A stretch of 5,686 bases of DNA from Pseudomonadota bacterium (GTDB taxonomy: Bacteria > Pseudomonadota > Alphaproteobacteria > Rhizobiales > Kaistiaceae): contig JAEWAD010000140.1 of the NCBI GenBank assembly GCA_023391905.1, positions 1 to 5,686 on the forward strand, written 5' to 3'. How positions within the stretch are numbered: the stretch's first letter is position 1; each line of letters starts with the position of its first letter. The notes under the pieces are model-generated. The model did no database searches and was not told the DNA's origin. It worked only from the letters and a program-made list of their open reading frames with translations. Made by a program: the position numbers and the translations under genes. Below are positions 1-5,673 of the stretch, one piece after another.

Positions 1-46
1 ACCCTCACCCGGAGCTTCGCTCCGACCTCTCCCTCAGGGAGAGGTA
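1..46 (-). repeat. Double-hairpin intergenic repeat, copy 1
   Basis: Two adjacent hairpins are visible. The first is CGGAGC/GCTCCG (10-15 with 19-24, loop TTC). The second is ACCTCTCCC/GGGAGAGGT (25-33 with 37-45, loop TCA). The reverse complement matches 5569-5614 at 43 of 46 positions; two of the three differences fall in hairpin loops and the third is the terminal base, so both stems are fully kept. Repeats of this look are common between genes in Hyphomicrobiales (from memory). It could act as a bidirectional transcription stop or simply be a REP-like dispersed repeat. No T-run follows, so it is not a canonical intrinsic terminator. Confidence 0.85.
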
Positions 47-81
47 AGGCCAGAGGTTCAAGCCGAGCCGAACACCTCCTC

Positions 82-110
82 CGTCGCCCCTTCCGCTGGA
101 TGGGGCGACG
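82..110. other. Perfect 9-bp hairpin
   Basis: CGTCGCCCC (82-90) pairs perfectly with GGGGCGACG (102-110). The 11-nt loop can fold further through TCC/GGA (92-94 with 98-100). It may be a transcription stop for an upstream gene or part of another dispersed repeat. No T-run follows on either strand, so a terminator role is only a possibility. Confidence 0.5.
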
Positions 111-138
111 CGTTCGCAATTCGCAGGCTCCGCCTCCC

Positions 139-216
139 CCGCCATCTCCGCGCAAGCGGGGATCCGGCTGGCCACCTTCCAGGCCGGCCCGATCCCGGGT
201 CCGCCCGGGATGGTGG
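139..216. repeat. Four-armed palindromic element, copy 1
   Basis: The sequence can fold as a four-way junction with abutting arms. The outer stem pairs 139-143 with 212-216 (one G-T pair). Hairpin one pairs 144-151 with 156-163 (one G-T pair) and has the loop GCAA. The inner arm pairs 166-173 with 182-189 (one G-T pair), with a C-C mismatch at 165/190 and a C-G pair at 164/191. Hairpin two is ATCCCGGG/CCCGGGAT (192-199 with 204-211, loop TCCG). It has the same architecture as the element at 2151-2259 but a diverged sequence. The motif resembles the CATCCCCGCGAAAGCGGGGATCC-type dispersed repeats seen in many proteobacteria. The function is unknown. Confidence 0.75.
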
Positions 217-230
217 TGGGGCCGGCGGCT

Positions 231-290
231 CTCCGGAGCGTTTCGAGCGAAGTGGCCCCCGGTTCGCGTCAAGAAAACGCGACCCAAAAA
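231..290. repeat. Dyad intergenic repeat, third family
   Basis: Nested inverted pairings are visible: GCGTTT/AAACGC (238-243 with 275-280), GCGAA/TTCGC (247-251 with 263-267) and an alternative TCGCGT/ACGCGA hairpin (264-269 with 277-282). The block reading GAGCGTTTCGAGCGAAGTGG and its partner CGGTTCGCGTCAAGAAAACG closely resemble a dispersed intergenic repeat I remember from Mesorhizobium, Rhizobium and relatives. That recollection is the main taxonomic hint in the window. The element ends about 50 nt before the chosen permease start, so it probably lies in or next to the promoter region. Confidence 0.6.
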
Positions 291-324
291 GATACCGAGC
301 CCGCTCATCGGGCCGCCCATGACC

Positions 325-330
325 GAGGAA
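325..330 (+). promoter_or_regulatory. Ribosome binding site deciding the first permease start
   Basis: GAGGAA lies 12 nt before the ATG at 343. The alternative in-frame ATG at 319 has only GC-rich sequence, with no purine-rich motif, in front of it. This favours 343, although the spacing is somewhat long. Confidence 0.45.
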
Positions 331-342
331 TTTGGATTGGCA

Positions 343-1263
343 ATGGCTTCGGCGCTCACCCAGACGACGGATCGCGCGAGCCGTCCAAAGCGCGCCCGGC
401 GCAATGGCGTCGTCGGCAGCCGCGCCTTCCCCTATCTCCTGATCCTGCCCATGCTGGCCCTCGAGGGCGCGCTGGTGATCTATCCGATCCTGCGCGGCGC
501 GCTGTTCAGCCTCGACACGCCGGCCGGGCTCGGGCTCGACAACTACCGCTACATGCTGGTCGATCCCGATTTCTGGCGGATGATCCAGCACACGCTGGTC
601 TTCACCCTCTCCGTCGTCGTCGCCATCCTCGCCATCGGCCTGTCGCTGGCGCTCCTGATGAACTGGAGTTTTCGCGGGCGCGGCGTGGTGAGAAGCCTCT
701 TGACCGTGCCCTGGGCAATCCCGGAGGTGCCGGTCGCCATCACCTTCGTGCTGATGCTCGATCCGAGCTTCGGCGTGTTCAACGCCTTCCTGCGGCTCGT
801 CCCGGGCGTCACCGAAAACCCGCAATGGCTGCTCGATCCGGTGCTCGCCATGCTGGTCGTGATCGGCGCCACGGTCTGGAAGGGATTCCCGTTCTATTCG
901 CTGGTGCTGCTCTCGGCGCTGCAGAACGTGCCGGACGAGCTCTACGAGGCGGCGAAGATCGACCGCGCCGGCCGCTTCGCCCAGTTCCGCTACATCACTT
1001 TGCCCGGCATCCGCCCGACGCTGGCGCTGCTCGCCGTGCTCGCATTCATCTACTCGACCCAGCAATTCACGCTGATCTGGCTGATCACCGGTGGCGGCCC
1101 CGTCGACGCCACGACGACACTGGCGCCGGCGATCTACATGCAGGCCTTCCGCTTCTACAATTTCAGCTATGCCGGCGCGATCGCCGTCGTCGGCTTCGGC
1201 ATCTCGGCCATCGCGACGCTCTGCTTCGTCGTGCTGCAGCGTCGCGTGGCGGCGCAGTCATGA
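343..1263 (+). CDS. ABC sugar transporter permease, MalF/UgpA-like (CUT1)
   Basis: This 306-aa inner-membrane protein should form half of the transmembrane channel of a carbohydrate-uptake (CUT1) ABC importer. About six hydrophobic segments are visible, near residues 28-50, 83-106, 117-138, 165-190, 225-248 and 276-298. The EAA coupling motif that contacts the ATPase begins at E202 (EAAKIDRAG, then ITLPGIRP), in the usual place between the last segments. The stretch TGGGPVDATTTLAPAIY (residues 249-265) is typical of MalF-type permeases. The N-terminus is short and basic, and the long periplasmic loop of enteric MalF is absent, as in most CUT1 members. I chose ATG 343 on its upstream GAGGAA; ATG 319 would add eight residues. 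The frame stays open back to 100, but only through repeat DNA. The stop overlaps the next permease by 4 nt. The ATPase and solute-binding protein are not in the window, and the substrate is unknown; the catabolic genes downstream suggest a sugar or sugar acid. Confidence 0.96.
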   Translation: MASALTQTTDRASRPKRARRNGVVGSRAFPYLLILPMLALEGALVIYPILRGALFSLDTPAGLGLDNYRYMLVDPDFWRMIQHTLVFTLSVVVAILAIGLSLALLMNWSFRGRGVVRSLLTVPWAIPEVPVAITFVLMLDPSFGVFNAFLRLVPGVTENPQWLLDPVLAMLVVIGATVWKGFPFYSLVLLSALQNVPDELYEAAKIDRAGRFAQFRYITLPGIRPTLALLAVLAFIYSTQQFTLIWLITGGGPVDATTTLAPAIYMQAFRFYNFSYAGAIAVVGFGISAIATLCFVVLQRRVAAQS

Positions 1264-2120
1264 GCACCCTGCGCCCCACCGCCACGCGCCGGCGCCTGCC
1301 CTCGCTCGAGGACGCGCTGCGCGGCGCCGCGATCGTCGTCATCTCGGCGATCATCTTCTTCCCGGTCTACTGGATGATCGTCTCGTCGATCCGCCCGTCG
1401 GCGGAATCGCTCTCCTTCCCGCCGCCGCTGCTGCCCGGCTCGATCGACCTGCAATCCTATGTCCAGCTCTTCGTCGAGAAGCCGATCGCGCGCTGGCTGC
1501 TGCTCTCGACGCTGGTCGCGTCGTTGACCGTGATCGGCACGCTGATCCTCGTCATTCCGGCCGCCTATGCGCTGTCGCGGCTCTACTGGCCCGGCCGCTC
1601 GGCCTTCGGGCTGCTGCTCCTCTTCACCCAGATGATGCCGGCGGCCGTCGTCGTCGCGCCCGTGCTGGCGCTCTATCGGGGTCTCGGCTGGACCGACAAT
1701 CTCTGGGCGCTGGCGCTGCTCCACACCGCCTTCGTCGTGCCGCTCTGCGCCTGGGTGCTGAAGGCGTCGTTCGACGCCGTGCCGAAGGAGATCGTCGAGG
1801 CGGCATTGATCGACGGCTGCGACCGCTGGAAGGTGCTCTGGCTGGTCGTGCTGCCCTTGACCCGGCCCGGCCTCGTCGCCGTCAGCGTCATCGCCTTCTT
1901 CGCCAGCTGGAACGAATATCTGTTCGCCTCGACGCTGATCACCAAGAACGACCTCTACACCGCCTCGCTCGGCCTCGCGACGCTGATGACCCAGCTCGAC
2001 ACGCCGCTTTTCGTGCTGATGGCGGCGGGCGTCACCTTCTCGGTACTGCCCGTGCTCTTCTACATGGCGATCCAGCGCCATCTGCTGCGCGGCCTCACCG
2101 CCGGCGCGGTCAAGGGATGA
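1260..2120 (+). CDS. ABC sugar transporter permease, MalG-like (CUT1)
   Basis: This 286-aa partner permease should pair with the preceding gene product to form the transport channel. Six hydrophobic segments lie near residues 21-42, 79-105, 115-140, 146-168, 203-225 and 249-270. The EAA motif starts at E180 (EAALIDGCDRW, then VVLPLTRPG), the ATPase-docking loop. The cytoplasmic N-terminus is basic and is followed by a segment leading into SSIRPSAE, as in MalG-type proteins. The conserved SWNEYLFA is at residues 216-223. The start ATG overlaps the previous stop as ATGA, which points to translational coupling and equal expression; no strong ribosome binding site is seen. The length is normal for the family. 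The frame also runs open across the first permease, but that part is Arg/Ala-rich shadow sequence. A 231-nt gap follows, so the catabolic genes may have their own promoter. Confidence 0.96.
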   Translation: MSTLRPTATRRRLPSLEDALRGAAIVVISAIIFFPVYWMIVSSIRPSAESLSFPPPLLPGSIDLQSYVQLFVEKPIARWLLLSTLVASLTVIGTLILVIPAAYALSRLYWPGRSAFGLLLLFTQMMPAAVVVAPVLALYRGLGWTDNLWALALLHTAFVVPLCAWVLKASFDAVPKEIVEAALIDGCDRWKVLWLVVLPLTRPGLVAVSVIAFFASWNEYLFASTLITKNDLYTASLGLATLMTQLDTPLFVLMAAGVTFSVLPVLFYMAIQRHLLRGLTAGAVKG

Positions 2121-2150
2121 GAGGATGATGGGTCGCGGCAGCCAAGCTCC

Positions 2151-2259
2151 GCCGTCATCCCCGCGAAAGCGGGGATCCATGCCGGGGGCGCGCCACGCCG
2201 CTTCCGGCCGCGGCTGCATGGATCCCGGGTCTCCGCTTCGCCGCGCCCGGGATGACGGC
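2151..2259. repeat. Four-armed palindromic element, copy 2
   Basis: The sequence can form a junction with no unpaired bases between arms. The outer stem is GCCGTC/GACGGC (2151-2156 with 2254-2259). Hairpin one is ATCCCCGC/GCGGGGAT (2157-2164 with 2169-2176, loop GAAA). The inner arm is CCATGC/GCATGG (2177-2182 with 2216-2221). Hairpin two is ATCCCGGG/CCCGGGAT (2222-2229 with 2246-2253, 16-nt loop). An alternative fold extends the outer and inner stems to 11 bp each. It lies in the gap between the permeases and the catabolic genes, where it could reduce read-through or protect an mRNA end. A neutral dispersed repeat is equally possible. Confidence 0.85.
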
Positions 2260-2296
2260 GAGGCCGGATATCGTCAAAGCATGACACACAGCTTGC

Positions 2297-2309
2297 TGGC
2301 GTGACGCCA
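2297..2309. promoter_or_regulatory. Palindrome, candidate operator before the dehydratase
   Basis: TGGCGTGACGCCA is a perfect 6-1-6 palindrome centred at 2303, about 43 nt before the dehydratase ATG. The GT-N-AC core fits operators of FadR-type GntR regulators, which often control sugar-acid genes. The family assignment is inference; LacI-type or other dimeric regulators are also possible. A poor -35-like TTGCTG (2293-2298) overlaps its edge, and no clear -10 box follows. No regulator gene is in the window. Confidence 0.4.
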
Positions 2310-2340
2310 AACCGGAACGTTTCGCATCGGCAATAGCTCT

Positions 2341-2346
2341 AGGGGA
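2341..2346 (+). promoter_or_regulatory. Ribosome binding site of the dehydratase
   Basis: AGGGGA lies 5 nt before ATG 2352. It is the clearest Shine-Dalgarno sequence in the window and supports independent translation initiation for the catabolic genes after the long gap. Confidence 0.75.
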
Positions 2347-2351
2347 CTGCC

Positions 2352-3623
2352 ATGAAGATCACGAAGATCGAGACGGTCTGGTTCGAGGCGCTGCCGCAGG
2401 CCGAGTGGGCGAAGCGGAACCCCAAGGCGCGGCAGGCGCTGCCCAACAATCTCTGGGTCCAGATCCACACGGACAAGGGCCTCGTCGGGCTCGGCGAAAC
2501 CTACTACCTGCCCCGCGCCGTCGCCGCGATCATCCACGACATCTACGCGCCGCTGCTGATCGGCCGCGACGCCCGCGACATCGAGAACCACTGGGCCAAC
2601 ATGGCCGCGCTGGCGAATTTCTGCGGCTCGAACGGCGCCGAGATGCGGGCGATCTCGGCCATCGACGTCGCGCTCTGGGATCTGGCCGGCCAGAACGCCG
2701 GCGAGCCGATCTACAACATGCTCGGCGGCCGCAGCCGCGACCGCATCCAGATCTACAACACCTGCGTCGGCTACGGGAAATATGATGACCTCAATGCCTG
2801 GCTGACCGGCAAGGCGGGCGAACTGGCGCAGAGCCTGCTCGCCCAGGGCGTCACCGCGATGAAGATCTGGCCGTTCGACCAGTTCGGCCCGACGCTTTCC
2901 GGCCCGGTCGACACCAGGAAGCCGATGGTGATCTGGGGCGCGCAGACGGCGGCCGGCCCGCTCGGCCATGCGCTCTCCAACGACGACCTCGCCGCCGGAC
3001 TGAAGATCGTCGCCGACATCCGCGCCGCGGTCGGCGACCGGATGGCGATCGCCATCGAGGGCCATGCGCGCTGGGATCTTCCCACCTCGACGAAGATCGC
3101 CCGCGCCCTAGAACCTTATGACATCCTGTGGCTGGAAGAGATCATGCCGCCCGACAATGTCGAGAGCTATGTCCGGCTGAAGCAGGCGACGACCATCCCG
3201 ATCTGCCAGAGCGAGCGCGTCTTCACGCGCTTCGGCTTCCGGCCCTGGATCGAGCGCGGCGCCGCCGACATCATCATGCCCGATCTCTCCTGGGGCGGCG
3301 GCCTGACCGAAGGCCGCAAGATCGCGGCGATGGCCGACACCTACATGCTGCCCGTCACCTGCCACGACACGATCGGCCCGGTGGCGCTCTGGGCGGCGAC
3401 GCATCTGATGCACCACATCCCGAACGGCATGATCATGGAGACGGTGCGCGGCTATATCGACGGCTGGTACGACGACGTCGTCACCGACCGGATCGAGGTG
3501 CGCGACGGCCACCTGCACCTTTCCGACCGGCCCGGCCTCGGCACCAAGCTGCGCGAGGACCTCCTCACCCGGCCCGGCGCGCGGGTCGAAACCACCACCG
3601 AAGAAAGCCTGAAGCGGTGGTGA
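2352..3623 (+). CDS. Sugar-acid dehydratase, enolase superfamily (MR/MLE, galactonate dehydratase-like)
   Basis: This 423-aa cytoplasmic enzyme has the two-part enolase-superfamily layout: an N-terminal capping domain (about 1-125) and a TIM-barrel domain (about 135-390). Visible active-site candidates are K171 (MKIWPFD), E236 and H238 (IEGHARW), E262 (LEEIMPP), E288 (SERV), D311 (PDLSWGGG), H338 (CHDTIGP) and E363 (METVRG). The spacings 26, 26, 23, 27 and 25 equal those I recall for E. coli D-galactonate dehydratase, so metal ligands, His acid, Asp-His dyad and final Glu are all present. The first metal-ligand position is Glu rather than the usual Asp. An extra loop at about 176-208 follows the Lys strand. 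The family abstracts the proton next to a carboxylate and loses water to give 2-keto-3-deoxy acids; that is the likely reaction here, on an unknown aldonate or aldarate. A racemase or cycloisomerase activity cannot be excluded. The ATG follows a strong ribosome binding site. Confidence 0.93.
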   Translation: MKITKIETVWFEALPQAEWAKRNPKARQALPNNLWVQIHTDKGLVGLGETYYLPRAVAAIIHDIYAPLLIGRDARDIENHWANMAALANFCGSNGAEMRAISAIDVALWDLAGQNAGEPIYNMLGGRSRDRIQIYNTCVGYGKYDDLNAWLTGKAGELAQSLLAQGVTAMKIWPFDQFGPTLSGPVDTRKPMVIWGAQTAAGPLGHALSNDDLAAGLKIVADIRAAVGDRMAIAIEGHARWDLPTSTKIARALEPYDILWLEEIMPPDNVESYVRLKQATTIPICQSERVFTRFGFRPWIERGAADIIMPDLSWGGGLTEGRKIAAMADTYMLPVTCHDTIGPVALWAATHLMHHIPNGMIMETVRGYIDGWYDDVVTDRIEVRDGHLHLSDRPGLGTKLREDLLTRPGARVETTTEESLKRW

Positions 3624-4720
3624 CCGACGCCCCCTTCACCGTCGCCTATACCGGCGACTATCTCGGCCCGGACGGCCGCCTCGCCATCCCCGACATCGCG
3701 CTCGACCGCTATGACGGCCATCCCGCGATCACCGTCGATTTCCTGCGCGACCTGGCGCCGACGCCCGACGACAAAGCCTATCAGGAGCGGCTCTATTCGC
3801 TCGAGATCACGCCGCAGCATGTTGCGAGCGCCGACGGCATCGTCGTCTTCCGTCCCTGGGTGAAGGCGTCGGCCTTCGCCGAAGGGGCCGAGCGGCTCGT
3901 CGTGATCGGCCGCGCCGGCGCCGGCATCGACAAGATCGACCTCGACGCCTGCACGCAAAACGACGTCGCCGTCTACAACGCGCCGGACACGCTGACGCAC
4001 GCCACCGCCTCCTCCGCCTTCCTGCTGATGCTGGCGCTCGCCAAGCGCCTGCCGGAGCAGGAACGCATGGTGCGCGACGGGCGCTGGGACCTGCAGCCCG
4101 TCACCATGGGCCTCGACCTGCCCGGCAAGACGCTCGGCATCGTCGGCCTCGGCGTGTCGGGCCGCGAGCTCACCCGCCTCGCCGCGCCCTGGGGCATGAA
4201 CATCCTCGCCTTCTCGCCGCGCGCGTCCGAGATCGAGGCGGCGCATCTCGGCGTCACGCTGGTCGCGAGCCTCGAGGAACTGTTCGCCGCGTCCGATTTC
4301 ATATCGCTGCACAACCGGCTGGACGCGACGACGCGCGGTCTGGTCACGGCGGCGCATTTCCGGCGCATGAAGCCGTCGGCCTATTTCGTCAATGTCGCGC
4401 GCGGCGAGATCGTCGACCAGGCGGCGCTCGTCACCGCGCTTCGCGACAGGTGGATCGCCGGCGCCGGGCTCGACGTCTTCGAGCACGAGCCGCTGCCGAA
4501 GGACGATCCGCTCGCGGCGCTCCAGAACGTCATCCTGACGCCGCACTGGCTGCCCTCGACGCGGGACGCAGCGCGGCTCACCATGACGCTGATCGCCGAC
4601 GGCATGATCGGCATGGCGGAGGGCCGGATTCCCGCTACCATCCTCAATCCCGCCGTCCTCGAACGGCCGGGCTTCCTCGCCAAACTCGCCCGCTTCACCC
4701 CCTCCGACCCTCCGGAATAG
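3620..4720 (+). CDS. D-isomer specific 2-hydroxyacid dehydrogenase, possibly NADP(H)-linked
   Basis: This 366-aa cytoplasmic oxidoreductase interconverts a 2-hydroxy acid and a 2-oxo acid. The nucleotide-binding domain carries the GLGVSG motif at 176-181. The catalytic triad of the family is visible as R261 (NVARGEIVD), E290 (DVFEHEP) and H309 (TPHWLPS), with R-to-E spacing of 29. The position 18 residues after the last glycine of the motif, where NAD-dependent members have Asp, is S199, followed by R201 (AFSPRAS). This suggests NADP(H) preference. The substrate-binding half is formed by about residues 1-120 plus the C-terminal end, and its N-terminal segment is fairly long. GTG 3620 overlaps the dehydratase stop as GTGA; GTG 3617 is an in-frame alternative one codon earlier. 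It could act as a hydroxypyruvate/glyoxylate reductase-like enzyme on an aldolase product, or on an earlier intermediate. The phosphoglycerate-dehydrogenase label often given to such proteins is not supported by this context. Confidence 0.93.
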   Translation: MTDAPFTVAYTGDYLGPDGRLAIPDIALDRYDGHPAITVDFLRDLAPTPDDKAYQERLYSLEITPQHVASADGIVVFRPWVKASAFAEGAERLVVIGRAGAGIDKIDLDACTQNDVAVYNAPDTLTHATASSAFLLMLALAKRLPEQERMVRDGRWDLQPVTMGLDLPGKTLGIVGLGVSGRELTRLAAPWGMNILAFSPRASEIEAAHLGVTLVASLEELFAASDFISLHNRLDATTRGLVTAAHFRRMKPSAYFVNVARGEIVDQAALVTALRDRWIAGAGLDVFEHEPLPKDDPLAALQNVILTPHWLPSTRDAARLTMTLIADGMIGMAEGRIPATILNPAVLERPGFLAKLARFTPSDPPE

Positions 4721-4731
4721 CCGAGACCAAG

Positions 4732-5526
4732 ATGATCCGCAGAAACCGTCTGAAGGCCAATCTCAGGGCCGGACAGAAATCGTTCGGCATGTGGCTGCAG
4801 AGCCCCGACCCGACCTTCGCCGAGATCACGGCGCTCGCCGGCTTCGACTTCTTCATCTTCGATCTCGAGCACGGCACCGGCGACGTGCTGACGGCGGTCG
4901 AGGTGATGCGCGCCGCCGCCTGCACCAATTCGACCGCGATGATCCGCGTGCCCTCCTCCGATCCGATCACGCTCCGCCGCATCGCCGACGCCGGCGCCGA
5001 GGCGCTGCTGGTGCCGATGGTCGAGACGGCGGAAGAAGCGAAGAAGATCGTCGACGCCTGCCGCTTCCCGCCACTGGGCAAACGCGGCAATGCCTGGGAC
5101 ATCACCCGCGCCGCCGGCTATGGCATCGCCAAGGATTACATGGAGCGCGTGCATGACGAGCTGCTTGTTGTCGTGCAGATCGAGACGGAAAAGGGCGTCA
5201 GGAACGCCCGCGCCATCGCCGAGGTCGACGGCGTCGACGTGGTGTTCATCGGCCCGACCGACCTCTCCGGCAGCATCGGCATGCCGGGCCAGACCGGCGC
5301 GCCGGAAGTCGAGGCGCTGATCGCCGAATGCGTTGCGGCGGTCGAGCCGACCGGCAAGCCGCTCGCCACCGTGCCGCGCCGCGGCAGGACCTGGCAGCAA
5401 TGCTTCGACGACGGCTTCGCCTTCGTCGCGTCCGGCAGCGATCTCCACTATTTCCGCGTCGCCGCCGAGGCCCAGTTCCGCGACTGGCAGGCCTATTCGG
5501 CAAAGGCGAAGGCGGCGGCGGAGTAG
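4732..5526 (+). CDS. HpcH/HpaI-type class II aldolase for 2-keto-3-deoxy acids
   Basis: This 264-aa cytoplasmic aldolase cleaves a 2-keto-3-deoxy (or 4-hydroxy-2-oxo) acid into pyruvate and an aldehyde using a divalent metal. The TIM-barrel family signatures occur in order: GMWLQSPDP (19-27), FDLEH with H47 as likely catalytic base, IRVP with R72, GKRG (116-119), VQIET with Q149 and metal ligand E151, and GPTDLS with metal ligand D177. H47, R72, E151 and D177 are each offset by two from H45, R70, E149 and D175 of E. coli HpaI as I recall them, so the active site looks complete. Length is normal. It starts 11 nt after the dehydrogenase stop with only a weak ribosome binding site, which suggests coupled translation in one transcript. 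Related enzymes include GarL (2-keto-3-deoxyglucarate), RhmA (2-keto-3-deoxyrhamnonate) and HpaI. The dehydratase partner favours a sugar-acid role over aromatic degradation, but the exact substrate is open. Confidence 0.95.
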   Translation: MIRRNRLKANLRAGQKSFGMWLQSPDPTFAEITALAGFDFFIFDLEHGTGDVLTAVEVMRAAACTNSTAMIRVPSSDPITLRRIADAGAEALLVPMVETAEEAKKIVDACRFPPLGKRGNAWDITRAAGYGIAKDYMERVHDELLVVVQIETEKGVRNARAIAEVDGVDVVFIGPTDLSGSIGMPGQTGAPEVEALIAECVAAVEPTGKPLATVPRRGRTWQQCFDDGFAFVASGSDLHYFRVAAEAQFRDWQAYSAKAKAAAE

Positions 5527-5568
5527 AAGAGGAATGCTGGCGTTAGCCGACACCAAAGGCACGGCCCA

Positions 5569-5614
5569 TACCTCTCCCGGAGGGAGAGGTCGGAGCGCAG
5601 CTCCGGGTGAGGGA
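5569..5614 (+). repeat. Double-hairpin intergenic repeat, copy 2
   Basis: This is the inverted counterpart of 1-46, with 43 of 46 bases matching. The hairpins are ACCTCTCCC/GGGAGAGGT (5570-5578 with 5582-5590, loop GGA) and CGGAGC/GCTCCG (5591-5596 with 5600-5605, loop GCA). It begins 43 nt after the aldolase stop and is the best candidate for the transcript's 3' end structure, though no T-run follows. Confidence 0.85.
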
Positions 5615-5637
5615 CTGCCTTGTCCGGAGAGGGCACT

Positions 5638-5673
5638 CCCTCACCCCTGCCCCTCTCCCACCCAGGAGAGGGG
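5638..5673 (-). repeat. Double-hairpin repeat family, shortened copy 3
   Basis: The block starts with CCCTCACCC, as copy 1 does, but lacks the GGAGC hairpin. It then forms CCCCTCTCC/GGAGAGGGG (5650-5658 with 5665-5673, 6-nt loop). It faces copy 2: GGGTGAGGG (5605-5613) and CCCTCACCC (5638-5646) are perfect inverted 9-mers separated by 24 nt, so the pair can form one larger structure. Confidence 0.7.

Larger units (their letters stand above)
1..342. other. Non-coding leader packed with inverted repeats
   Basis: No credible gene is seen before the first permease. Reading frames that cross this stretch translate the repeats into Pro/Arg-rich sequence with no recognisable domain. It contains, in order, a double-hairpin repeat (1-46), a 9-bp hairpin (82-110), a four-armed palindromic element (139-216), a dyad repeat (231-290) and a small 5-bp hairpin, GCCCG/CGGGC, at 299-313. 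The promoter for the permease operon should lie here, most likely between about 260 and 320, but I see no convincing -35/-10 pair. The end of any upstream gene is outside the window. Confidence 0.75.

Noticed and set aside
100..342. Upstream extension of the first permease to ATG 100
   Set aside because: The extra residues are translated repeat DNA (Pro/Arg/Trp-rich), and the permease family does not have such an N-terminus.
58..1065. Long minus-strand open frame (335 codons) opposite the first permease
   Set aside because: It is rich in Arg, Glu, Asp, His and Gln with no domain, typical of antisense shadows in GC-rich genes, and it runs through the repeats.
210..1259. Upstream open frame continuous with the second permease, suggesting a fusion
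   Set aside because: The sequence is Arg/Ala/His-rich shadow in another frame of the first permease; the ATGA junction explains the real start.
1167..2219. Minus-strand open frame opposite the second permease
   Set aside because: Charged low-complexity shadow whose start lies in the four-armed repeat; the + strand permease has clear family motifs.
3128..3619. Upstream open frame continuous with the dehydrogenase
   Set aside because: Arg/His-rich shadow of the dehydratase; the dehydrogenase similarity begins only after the GTG at 3620.
4381..5562. Minus-strand open frame (393 codons) opposite the aldolase
   Set aside because: No recognisable motifs, and it overlaps two genes with complete active sites. 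Similar shadows lie at 2274-3065 and 3452-4546.
5570..5590. Intrinsic terminator after the aldolase
   Set aside because: The stem is strong, but no T-run follows it on either strand, and it belongs to a dispersed repeat; kept as a repeat only.
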